Source of the DNA: Aquificaceae bacterium
GTDB taxonomy: Bacteria; Aquificota; Aquificia; Aquificales; Aquificaceae
DNA length: 7,202 bases
Assembly (NCBI GenBank): GCA_015487835.1
Contig: WFOY01000118.1
Coordinates: 1-7,202, forward strand
Direction of reading: 5' to 3'
Of the stretch, positions 1 to 5,700 are shown one piece after another. Below the pieces are notes generated by a model. It had not been told where the DNA came from and did not search any database. It saw only the letters and a list, made by a program, of their open reading frames with translations. Position numbers and translations under genes: made by a program. Position 1 is the stretch's first letter. Each line of letters opens with the position of its first letter.

Positions 1-294
1 GGGAAAACCCCTGTACCCCCTCCAGACGGATACGAGGGAGGCTATCATGAGAACGCCTGTTATCCCTCCCAGTATCCTGTGGGTCTGCTCTATCCAGGGC
101 TGGAGTTCGGTCTCCACAACAGCGGGGGCTGGGGGTGTGGGGAACTCCTCCTTTATCTGGAAGGGTAAGAGCTGACCGTGACAGAGGGGCCAGTCAGGAC
201 AGCCGAGGCCTGATCCGGTGGATGTAACTATACCTCCGAAGACCATAAGTACGTAGGTGAAGACCAGAGTTAGCAGCAGGAGGGTTCTTGTCAT
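1..294 (-). CDS. ctaA: Heme A synthase (CtaA/COX15 family), 5' part only
   Basis: Converts heme O to heme A in the cytoplasmic membrane, supplying the cofactor of the aa3-type oxidase encoded next to it. The 98 visible residues begin with a hydrophobic first helix (about 4-23). The family signature follows: TGSGLGCPDWPLCHG, with the conserved extracytoplasmic cysteine pair C32 and C38. Next comes a loop of about 25 residues rich in Pro and Glu, then WIEQTHR, holding the conserved Glu (E69) and the first heme-ligand His (H72) at the start of helix II. The loop looks longer than I recall for Bacillus CtaA. The ATG at 294-292 lies 2 bases beyond the stop of the upstream small gene and is preceded by GGGAG about 8 bases away, so the two are probably co-translated. 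The gene continues past base 1, so the second half of the helix bundle is not visible. Family assignment is firm; completeness cannot be judged. Confidence 0.93.
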   Translation of the reverse strand, partial: MTRTLLLLTLVFTYVLMVFGGIVTSTGSGLGCPDWPLCHGQLLPFQIKEEFPTPPAPAVVETELQPWIEQTHRILGGITGVLMIASLVSVWRGYRGFP

Positions 295-296
295 TC

Positions 297-488
297 CTAA
301 TCTCCCTTCTGGCCAGGTCTGGGGAAGACGGGCTCGTTCCTTATGTTCTTTAGCTTCTTTATGAAGTGTTCCCTGTTCTCAGGGTGTTTGAGGTACTGAT
401 ATACAGTGAAGGAGAAGGAGAGCACCGCCACCCCTGCTACCAACAGTCCGGTCAGTATCTTTCCCCAATCTCTCTTCGGTTTTTCCAT
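297..488 (-). CDS. Small single-span membrane protein of unknown function
   Basis: A 63-residue protein that I do not recognise. It has a short basic N-terminus (MEKPKRDWGK), one hydrophobic segment (about residues 11-33), then a charged tail of about 30 residues rich in Lys, Arg, Asn and Pro. By the positive-inside rule the N-terminus is probably cytoplasmic, but the tail is also basic, so topology is uncertain. It lies between the coxA terminator and ctaA, ending 2 bases before the ctaA ATG. That position suggests an accessory oxidase subunit (subunit IV or CcoQ-like in size) or an assembly factor, but this is inference from context only. No good ribosome site precedes the ATG (the upstream bases read ATCTTTCTGG). 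Internal GTG codons would cut the membrane segment, so the ATG is preferred. Its size, membrane segment and tight junction with ctaA support a real gene. Confidence 0.68.
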   Translation of the reverse strand: MEKPKRDWGKILTGLLVAGVAVLSFSFTVYQYLKHPENREHFIKKLKNIRNEPVFPRPGQKGD

Positions 489-496
489 CCAGAAAG

Positions 497-502
497 ATTA
501 TA
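497..502 (-). promoter_or_regulatory. TATAAT-like -10 hexamer between coxA terminator and small gene
   Basis: On the minus strand a perfect TATAAT lies just past the T-run of the coxA terminator and 8 bases before the ATG of the 63-codon gene. A start site at normal spacing would fall about 2 bases before that ATG, giving an essentially leaderless mRNA, which would agree with the missing ribosome site. Against this, the -35 position (about 520-525) reads GGCCCC inside the terminator hairpin and does not match consensus. The hexamer may be chance in an AT-rich spacer. Confidence 0.27.
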
Positions 503-505
503 AAC

Positions 506-529
506 AAAAAAGGGGCGCTGGGGCCCCTT
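506..529 (-). terminator. Rho-independent terminator after coxA
   Basis: Read on the minus strand, AAGGGGC pairs perfectly with GCCCCTT (7 bp) around the 6-base loop CCCAGC. The 3' arm ends in a run of six T, four of them beyond the stem, then G. The 5' arm starts within the coxA TAA codon (530-528), so the stop codon is part of the stem. The T-run direction fits termination of coxC-coxB-coxA transcription. Because ctaA and the small gene continue on the same strand, it may end the oxidase transcript or reduce read-through. Confidence 0.82.
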
Positions 530-2141
530 AAAACTTACAGTAGCCGTGAGGGCAGTAGTCCTCTTCCACCTTGGGAGGTTTGTCGAAGTTGTGGGGCGGT
601 GGCGGGGAGGGTATCCTCCACTCAAGGGAGTTGCTCTCCCAGGGGTTGGGTCCAGCCTTCTCACCGCTGAGGGCACCCTTTATGAGGGCAACGAGAGCTA
701 TGAGAAGTCCGAAGGCGAGTATAAAGGCCCCGTAGGTCTGTATCTGGTGGAGGGTGACCCACTCAGGTATGGCTGGGTAGTCGTAGTACCTTCTCGGCAT
801 GCCCATGAGTCCTATGACCAGCTGGGGGAAGTAGAGGAGGTTGGAACCTATGAGGACCAGCCAGAAGGAAAGCTTACCCAGCCCCTCGGAGTACATCCTT
901 CCCGTTACCTTGGGCCACCAGTAGAAGAAGCCCCCGAAGGCCGATAGGGTGACGGCCATACCGAGGACGTAGTGGAAGTGGCCGACCACGAAGTAAGAGT
1001 CGTGGACCGCTATGTCGAAGGCCGGTAACCCAAGGGGTATTCCCGTAAGACCCCCTATCAGGAACATCAGTATCGCACCCAGGGCGTAGAGCATAGGCGT
1101 CCTATAAACGATCGCAGCCCTGTAGAGGGTGGCTACCCAGTTGAAGATCTTTATCCCCGTCGGGACAGCTATGAGAAGGGTGGTGTAGGACATGAGGATC
1201 TTCACCCAGTCGGGTATGCCCGAGACGAACATGTGGTGGGTCCAGACCGTGAAACCGACCACCGCTATAGCCCATATGGCTATAACCATTGACCTGTACC
1301 CGAAGATAGGTTTTCTCGCAAAGGCGGAGACTATCTCGGATATTATCCCGAAGGCCGGAAGGACCATTACGTAAACCGCTGGGTGGGAGTAGAACCAGAA
1401 GAGGTTCTGGTAGAGTATGGGGTCACCTCCCTTGGTCGGGTCGAAGAAGCTGGTGTTGAGGTAGGTGTCCAGGAAGAGCATGGTTACAGCCCCTGCCACT
1501 GAAGGGACACCGAGTAGCTGGATGACGTTCGCCGCTATCACACCGTGGATGAACAGGTTCAGGTTGAAGAAGCCTATGCCGGGCTGCCTCATCCTGATGA
1601 CGGTCGTTATGAAGTTCACAGCTCCAGCTATGGAGGCGAAGCCGGTCAGGTGCCATATGAACACGAACAGGGCCGTAGTTCCAGCAAATCCTATACCCTC
1701 CTTGGCGGAGAGGGGTGGGTACCCTGTCCACATGGTCATTATCTGGTTCCCTGGTATGAAGGTTAGGAGGGCTATGACGCTGGCGGCGAAGAACATCCAG
1801 TAACCAAGAGCGTTGAGTCTTGGGAAGGCCACATCCCTCGCACCGATCATAAGAGGGATCAGGAAGTTGGCGAAGGACGCCCACACACCTATGGCCCACC
1901 AGAGAAGTATCACCGTCCCGTGGACAGTCAGGAAGTAGTTGTAGGTCTCAGGATTTAGATACTGGGCACCGGGGTTGAAGAGCTCCATCCTCATACCCAG
2001 GGCCATCAACCCGGCTACTATAAAGAACAGGGTGGAGGTAACACCGTACATTATCCCTATCTTCTTGTGGTCGGTGGTGAATATCCACTCCCATATGGAA
2101 GCGGCGAACCAAGGTCTCTCAACGTGAACGGCCTCTCTCAT
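528..2141 (-). CDS. coxA: Cytochrome c oxidase subunit I, A2-type heme-copper oxidase
   Basis: Catalytic subunit of a proton-pumping aa3-family oxidase, which reduces O2 to water in the cytoplasmic membrane. Its 537 residues fit the family's 12-helix core. Expected ligands are present: low-spin heme His H74 (TVHGT) and H390; CuB ligands H253, H302 and H303 (WTHHMF); high-spin heme His H388 (GHFHYV); and Y257, the Tyr that cross-links to H253. Helix VI reads YSHPAVY (251-257), so the usual Glu is absent and the Tyr-Ser pair marks subtype A2. K331 (PTGIK) fits the K channel; D103 and N110 (RDVAFPRLN) fit the D-channel entrance. After the common SLEW..PSPPPPHNF stretch, the tail ends CPHGYCKF, with two Cys and a His, which is unusual. 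The ATG overlaps the coxB stop as ATGA and has a strong AGGAGGTGG site at 2154-2146. A terminator begins on the stop codon. Confidence 0.98.
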   Translation of the reverse strand: MREAVHVERPWFAASIWEWIFTTDHKKIGIMYGVTSTLFFIVAGLMALGMRMELFNPGAQYLNPETYNYFLTVHGTVILLWWAIGVWASFANFLIPLMIGARDVAFPRLNALGYWMFFAASVIALLTFIPGNQIMTMWTGYPPLSAKEGIGFAGTTALFVFIWHLTGFASIAGAVNFITTVIRMRQPGIGFFNLNLFIHGVIAANVIQLLGVPSVAGAVTMLFLDTYLNTSFFDPTKGGDPILYQNLFWFYSHPAVYVMVLPAFGIISEIVSAFARKPIFGYRSMVIAIWAIAVVGFTVWTHHMFVSGIPDWVKILMSYTTLLIAVPTGIKIFNWVATLYRAAIVYRTPMLYALGAILMFLIGGLTGIPLGLPAFDIAVHDSYFVVGHFHYVLGMAVTLSAFGGFFYWWPKVTGRMYSEGLGKLSFWLVLIGSNLLYFPQLVIGLMGMPRRYYDYPAIPEWVTLHQIQTYGAFILAFGLLIALVALIKGALSGEKAGPNPWESNSLEWRIPSPPPPHNFDKPPKVEEDYCPHGYCKF

Positions 2142-2956
2142 CTCACCACCTCCTGATCCTCAGCATTAATGTTAGCTACCCTGAGATCTTCACGTTCATG
2201 ACTTACATCAGCACTCTCCCCCTTCAGCCACCTCTCGAACTCCTCCTTGGGGACGACCTTCAGCTTGGCGAACATCCTGGAGTGCCACTGTCCGCAGTAC
2301 TCTCTACAGAAGACCCAGTACTCACCCGGCTTGTTTATCTGGAACCAGGTGTAGGTCGTCCTGCCGGGCACGGCGTCCTGGGTCACTCCCGCGGCCTGGA
2401 CGTAGAAGGAGTGGATCACGTCCTGGGAGGTGAGGATAACCTTCACAGGCACACCTGCGGGTATGTAAACGTAATGCTGGAAGACACCGTCAACCCTGTA
2501 GCACTCCTCGGGCTTGCACTTCTTCTCCTCCGTGTCCCTGATGGCTGAAGCCACGACCATCTTGCCGTTAGGATACTGGAACATCCAGCCCCAGGAGAAG
2601 GCGGTGACCTTGAGCTCCAGAGCGTTCTCCGGAGGCTTCCTCATCTGGGTGAATATGGCAAAGCCGTGGGTGGCCAGGTATAGGACGATTATCAGCGGGA
2701 TTATAGTCCAAAGGGCCTCAAGACCCCAGTGACCTTCGTGCTCCTGGTCACCGACCTCCCTCTCGCCGGGTTTGTATCTGTACTTGACCATGAAGATCAG
2801 GGAGGGTATAGCAACGACTGCGTAGATCACAACGGTTATCACCAGCCAGATCTTGTATATACCCTCCCAGAGGTCGTAGGGCCTTGCGAGGACCTCGCCA
2901 CCCTCCGAGGCGAACACGAAACTTGACAGCAGCAGGAGAAGGAACGCACTCCTCAT
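2138..2956 (-). CDS. coxB: Cytochrome c oxidase subunit II with CuA centre
   Basis: Accepts electrons from cytochrome c at a dinuclear CuA centre outside the membrane and passes them to subunit I. The 272-residue protein has a signal peptide (about 1-16), two transmembrane helices (about 34-56 and 82-104) and a cupredoxin domain. All CuA ligands are visible: H182 (VIHSFYV), then C217, E219, C221, H225 and M228 in CREYCGQWHSRM. The aromatic electron-entry patch is WGWMFQYP (122-129). Between this and the next strand is a charged insertion with C147 and C152 (KKCKPEECYR) that I do not associate with ordinary CoxB. The chain ends about 40 residues after the CuA motif with an acidic tail and no CXXCH, so there is no fused cytochrome c domain. 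It starts 21 bases after coxC, with AGGAGGTG at 2971-2964, and overlaps coxA by 4 bp. Confidence 0.98.
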   Translation of the reverse strand: MRSAFLLLLLSSFVFASEGGEVLARPYDLWEGIYKIWLVITVVIYAVVAIPSLIFMVKYRYKPGEREVGDQEHEGHWGLEALWTIIPLIIVLYLATHGFAIFTQMRKPPENALELKVTAFSWGWMFQYPNGKMVVASAIRDTEEKKCKPEECYRVDGVFQHYVYIPAGVPVKVILTSQDVIHSFYVQAAGVTQDAVPGRTTYTWFQINKPGEYWVFCREYCGQWHSRMFAKLKVVPKEEFERWLKGESADVSHEREDLRVANINAEDQEVVR

Positions 2957-2977
2957 ACCTTTTCACCTCCTGAGCCC

Positions 2978-3763
2978 TTAAAATTTGAGACCACCTATAG
3001 CGTAGGCGGTGCTCGCCACAAGGAGCCACATGACGTCCACGAAGTGCCAGTAAGCGCTCGTGGCCCTAAACACGGTCATCTTAGATGGGCTTACCTTACC
3101 CGCGAGCACGAAGATCAGAAGGTAAAGCTGCATTATGAGCCCTACTATAACGTGGGATGTATGTATACCTGTAAGAGCGTAGAAGCCAGTACCGTACATG
3201 TTGGCGCTTATGGTGAAACCTTCGTGCCAAAGGTGCTTCCACTCAAGTACGTGCAGAACGGTAAACAGAAGACCGAGGAACATGGTTGCCAGCAGGAACA
3301 GGGATGCCCTACCTCTATCACCGTGATGCATGGCTGTCTCCGCACGCCATATGGTAAAGCTGGAGGCCCACAGGATAAGCGTGAGGACTATGGGCATCTT
3401 CAGGTTCATAGCCTCAGGTATCCATTTGGAGACCCATAGCTCCGAGTGGATCGCCCTGGCAGCCCAGAAGGCGGCGAACATGGTCCCGAAGATGATTATC
3501 TCGGAGATTATAAACAGGTAGATACCCAGGTTACCGTAGCCTACGTCCTCTCCCACCGTGAAGAACTCGTTGGCCCAGCCAGCCATCCCGATTATCGCGA
3601 GGATAGCCGCTATCCCTCCGAGGATCAGTGCAAGCAGAGGCTTTTGCCAGGCAAAGTAGGCTGTGATGGATATGGGGGTTAGGAGTATGGCTATGCCCAC
3701 CGGGAGAGGCCAGATACTTACCTCGTGTTCGCCGTGGTGGTGGTGAGCAACCTCCTGCGCCAT
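2978..3763 (-). CDS. coxC: Cytochrome c oxidase subunit III
   Basis: Integral membrane subunit that stabilises subunit I and is thought to support proton uptake and turnover stability. At 261 residues it has about seven hydrophobic helices, the full-length form. Recognisable landmarks are the helix SEIIIFGTMFAAFWA with the conserved Glu E88, the GFYALTGIHTSHVIVGL segment (193-209) and the C-terminal AYWHFVDVMWLLV (237-249). The N-terminus is His-rich (HHHHGEHE, 7-14), then SIWPLPVG, a common start for bacterial subunit III. The ATG at 3763 is preceded by AAGGAGG at 3777-3771, well spaced. It is the first gene of the coxC-coxB-coxA run, separated from the thioredoxin gene by 66 bp, so transcription may begin in that gap or read through from ccl-tlpA. 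The order III-II-I differs from the more usual II-I-III. Confidence 0.97.
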   Translation of the reverse strand: MAQEVAHHHHGEHEVSIWPLPVGIAILLTPISITAYFAWQKPLLALILGGIAAILAIIGMAGWANEFFTVGEDVGYGNLGIYLFIISEIIIFGTMFAAFWAARAIHSELWVSKWIPEAMNLKMPIVLTLILWASSFTIWRAETAMHHGDRGRASLFLLATMFLGLLFTVLHVLEWKHLWHEGFTISANMYGTGFYALTGIHTSHVIVGLIMQLYLLIFVLAGKVSPSKMTVFRATSAYWHFVDVMWLLVASTAYAIGGLKF

Positions 3764-3829
3764 TCCAAAACCTCCTTATTTTTGTGGTGATATATTCTAA
3801 CTGATAAACGTCCTCATTTGGGATAGTTT
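3764..3829 (-). promoter_or_regulatory. 66-bp gap before coxC, possible promoter
   Basis: This is the only sizeable gap on the minus strand between ccl and coxA. It is AT-rich and holds TAGAATATAT on the minus strand, which offers -10-like hexamers, but no convincing -35 lies 16-18 bp upstream. I see no hairpin with a T-run, so no terminator separates tlpA from coxC. The coxC ribosome site occupies its downstream end. A promoter here is plausible but weakly supported. Confidence 0.3.
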
Positions 3830-4336
3830 CTATAAGAGTTTCTTAAGATCTCTTTCGATCTCCTTATACTCTCCGAGTCTCACCTTTATAACCTTGCCAT
3901 CCCTGTCTATGAGGAAGGAGGTGGGTATACCCTGGACCTGGTATAGCTTGGTAACCTCTCCCTTCTCGTCCATAAGAACGGGGAAGGGGATCTTGAACTC
4001 CCGGATGAACTTCTTAACCACCCTGACATCCGTATCCGTGCTTACTGCCAGGATCTCGAAGCCTTTGTCCTTATACTTCTTGTAGACCTTTCTAAAGAGC
4101 GGCATCTCATCCCTACAGGGAGGACACCAGGTAGCCCAGAAGTTGAGGAGGACGACCTTACCCCTCAGGTCGGAGAGCCTTATCCTGTCACCCTTTATAG
4201 TCTTCAGATCGAAGTCAGGAGCCTGCTTGCCCTCGAGGCCTGTGTAGGGGACCTTTCCCGTGTTCGTGAACAGCCCAAGGTAAAGTAAGAGAGCTACGAG
4301 CAGTATCCCAAGCCCGTAAGCTATGTTCTTGGTCAT
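3830..4336 (-). CDS. Membrane-anchored TlpA/ResA-type thiol-disulfide oxidoreductase
   Basis: A 168-residue thioredoxin-fold protein held outside the cytoplasmic membrane by an uncleaved N-terminal helix (about 5-23). The domain runs from about residue 36 (GKQAPDFDL, the typical AhpC/TSA-Redoxin opening) to the end. The active site is WATWCPPC (C71, C74), the CPPC type that fits a reductant. The loop GIPTSFLID supplies the cis-Pro (P138). Relatives reduce apocytochrome c cysteines (ResA, CcmG) or the CuA cysteines of oxidase subunit II (TlpA of Bradyrhizobium). With coxC-coxB-coxA immediately downstream on the same strand, CuA maturation is an attractive role; cytochrome c maturation is the alternative. 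The ATG overlaps the ccl stop by 4 bp (ATGA) and has AGGAAGG just upstream, so it is translationally coupled to ccl. Confidence 0.93.
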   Translation of the reverse strand: MTKNIAYGLGILLVALLLYLGLFTNTGKVPYTGLEGKQAPDFDLKTIKGDRIRLSDLRGKVVLLNFWATWCPPCRDEMPLFRKVYKKYKDKGFEILAVSTDTDVRVVKKFIREFKIPFPVLMDEKGEVTKLYQVQGIPTSFLIDRDGKVIKVRLGEYKEIERDLKKLL

Positions 4337-5112
4337 ACCTTCCTGAACTCCTCCGGGAGATCTCTCGGCTGGACACCGGTGTACTCTATCTCATCATCGG
4401 AGAGCCTCTTGGAGAAGGGTCTCTCCTTGGTAAGCTCCTCATAAACGTGGGCCACGAGGCCTGGGACCCTTCCTATTATGAAGAAACCCTTTCCTATTCT
4501 CCAGTCGAAGCCCATGTCGGAGGTCACCGCCGCGATTGCCCCGTCCACGTTCAGGACGATCCTCTTACCCTTCTGTTTCTCTATCTCCCTCTCCACCTCC
4601 TCGGCGAATCCGCAGTGATCACCGTAAAAGCCGTACTTCTTTGCGAGGTCAAGCAACCTCCTCGTCCTGGGATCGAAATCCTTGTAGTATCTGTGGCCGT
4701 AGCCAGGTATAGGTTTTTTCTGGGAGAGGTACTCGGAGACTATGTCCTTCACAGGTCTCCCGCTGGACACACCCTCCTGCATGAACCTCATGGCGTCCTC
4801 GAGGGCCCCACCGTGGGCCGAACCGAAGGCGAGAACCCCAGCGGCCACACCTACGTTGAGGGAGTTGCCACCGCTCGCCACCGACCTTGCAGCTATCACC
4901 GAGGGTGGGGCTATCCCGTGGTCGATCACGGACACGAAGATCGCCTCCATCATCTTGGACTCGGCCTCCGTGGGGAGTTCCCCCTTGAGGATCAGGTATA
5001 TGGCCTGGGCGAAGGTTAGGTTACCAACCAGATCTAAGAGCCTGTAGCCCCTTATGTAGACCTCGTGGTCAACGTGGGTGGTTATCGCCGTCCTCCACTT
5101 CTTCTCACCCAT
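4333..5112 (-). CDS. ccl: Citryl-CoA lyase-like short citrate synthase homologue
   Basis: Predicted to split citryl-CoA into acetyl-CoA and oxaloacetate in the cytoplasm. This is the second step of the two-enzyme citrate cleavage used in the reductive TCA cycle of Hydrogenobacter and relatives; the first step, citryl-CoA synthetase (CcsAB), is not in this window. The 259 residues match the C-terminal citrate-synthase-like part of ATP citrate lyase, much shorter than a true citrate synthase (about 370-430). Catalytic landmarks are IDHGIAPPS (H65), GSAHGGALEDA (H100), PGYGHRYYKDFDPR (H140, R141) and the Asp in LNVDGAIAA (D190), followed by IGRVPGLVAHVYEE. All are intact, so it is not a decayed citrate synthase. 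Translation starts at ATG 5112 after GGGAGAGAGAG. It is first in the leftward run and overlaps tlpA by 4 bp. A short citrate synthase is the alternative, less likely by length and motif. Confidence 0.88.
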   Translation of the reverse strand: MGEKKWRTAITTHVDHEVYIRGYRLLDLVGNLTFAQAIYLILKGELPTEAESKMMEAIFVSVIDHGIAPPSVIAARSVASGGNSLNVGVAAGVLAFGSAHGGALEDAMRFMQEGVSSGRPVKDIVSEYLSQKKPIPGYGHRYYKDFDPRTRRLLDLAKKYGFYGDHCGFAEEVEREIEKQKGKRIVLNVDGAIAAVTSDMGFDWRIGKGFFIIGRVPGLVAHVYEELTKERPFSKRLSDDEIEYTGVQPRDLPEEFRKV

Positions 5113-5190
5113 CTCTCTCTCCCAAACGAGGTTTTAAAAATATTACCACAGTTGCCCCCGAGGTCCAGGAGGGGTAAATTATTCTCCGAG
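5113..5190. promoter_or_regulatory. Divergent promoter region between ccl and thioredoxin-tolC operon
   Basis: These 78 bp separate two operons transcribed away from each other, so both should have their promoters here. Leftward, the minus strand carries TGGTAATAT (5148-5140), an extended -10-like element followed by an AT-rich stretch and the ccl ribosome site; its -35 is poor. Rightward, TTGCCC (5152-5157) and TAAATT (5175-5180) stand 17 bp apart, each matching four of six consensus bases. The two candidates lie only a few bases apart, so one regulator could act on both. No clear inverted-repeat operator was seen. Confidence 0.5.
5152..5180 (+). promoter_or_regulatory. Candidate promoter for the rightward operon, near-leaderless
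   Basis: TTGCCC and TAAATT with a 17-bp spacer. Initiation about 7 bases after the -10 would fall near 5187, only a few bases before the ATG at 5191. The best Shine-Dalgarno-like sequence, AGGAGGGG (5167-5174), lies inside this promoter and is 16 bases from the ATG, too far to be ideal. A leaderless or very short-leader message would explain that. The hexamer matches are modest, so this is a proposal. Confidence 0.35.
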
Positions 5191-5700
5191 ATGAAAGTAG
5201 TCTTGGGTGTGCTGACCGCTCTTATCGTGTTTGCGATCCCTCCGAACATAGAGATACCTTTCCTAAAGCTCTCCTTCCTGAACCTGAAGGAGGACTTAGA
5301 GGAGGCGAACCAGGAGGGTAAGCACCTGTTCATCATGTTCCACCAGGAGGGGTGTCCCTTCTGTGACAAGATGTACAGGGTGACCTTTCAGGACCCCAAG
5401 ATAAAGGAGTTCTACACGAAAAACTTCTACATGGTACTCCTCGATATAAAGGGGGCCAACCCTGTGGTGGACTTCGACGGCACCGAGATGACCGAGAAGG
5501 AGTTTGCCCACAAACACAGGGTAAGGGCTACCCCAGTCTTCCTCTTCGTGGACAGGGAGGGCAAGCCTATCGTTAAGCTCGTGGGCTACTTCCCACCCAA
5601 GGACTGGTACCTCATAGGTAGATACATAGTCGAGGGTCACTACAAGAAGGTGAGCCTCTACAAGTTCGTGAGGGAGGAGAGAAAGAAGATAAGATGGTGA
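5191..5700 (+). CDS. Secreted thioredoxin-fold protein, SoxW-like
   Basis: A 169-residue protein with a short hydrophobic N-terminal signal or anchor (MKVVLGVLTALIVFAIP). Its thioredoxin-like domain belongs to the group with GCPFCDKM (C55, C58) after a FHQE strand and a Thr-cis-Pro at RATPVFLFVD (P115). The longer helix after CPFC (TFQDPKIKEFYTKNFYMVLLDI) and the GYFPPKDWYLIGRYI ending resemble SoxW and similar periplasmic thioredoxins that keep partner cysteines reduced; the partner here is unknown. The ATG at 5191 is chosen because it gives an export signal. An open frame extends back to 5065, but its extra 42 residues are basic and run antisense to the ccl start. Just upstream there is no well-placed ribosome site. 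The last codons overlap the tolC start by 7 bp. The basic C-terminus (REERKKIRW) is noteworthy but uninterpreted. Confidence 0.85.
   Translation: MKVVLGVLTALIVFAIPPNIEIPFLKLSFLNLKEDLEEANQEGKHLFIMFHQEGCPFCDKMYRVTFQDPKIKEFYTKNFYMVLLDIKGANPVVDFDGTEMTEKEFAHKHRVRATPVFLFVDREGKPIVKLVGYFPPKDWYLIGRYIVEGHYKKVSLYKFVREERKKIRW

Noticed and set aside
546..947. 133-codon plus-strand open frame opposite coxA
   Set aside because: It is antisense to a strongly conserved coxA region, its product is low in hydrophobic structure and resembles no family, and GC-rich coding DNA often leaves such open antisense frames. The same holds for the open frames opposite coxB, coxC and ccl.
1423..1899. 158-codon minus-strand open frame inside coxA in another frame
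   Set aside because: It lies wholly within coxA, whose ligands and length are intact, and its His/Arg/Pro-rich product looks like an out-of-frame reading. There is no sign of a frameshift in coxA.
3764..3829. Terminator between tlpA and coxC
   Set aside because: Short repeats such as AACT and AGTT are present, but no stable stem is followed by a T-run on the minus strand.
4333..5112. Truncated or broken citrate synthase
   Set aside because: The protein is short but complete: catalytic His, GHR and Asp landmarks are all present, it has a ribosome site and couples to tlpA. The length fits citryl-CoA lyase rather than a decayed gene.
5065..5190. Upstream extension of the plus-strand thioredoxin to an ATG at 5065
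   Set aside because: The added 42 residues are basic and without family likeness, run antisense to the ccl start codon region, and would bury the evident export signal that begins at 5191.
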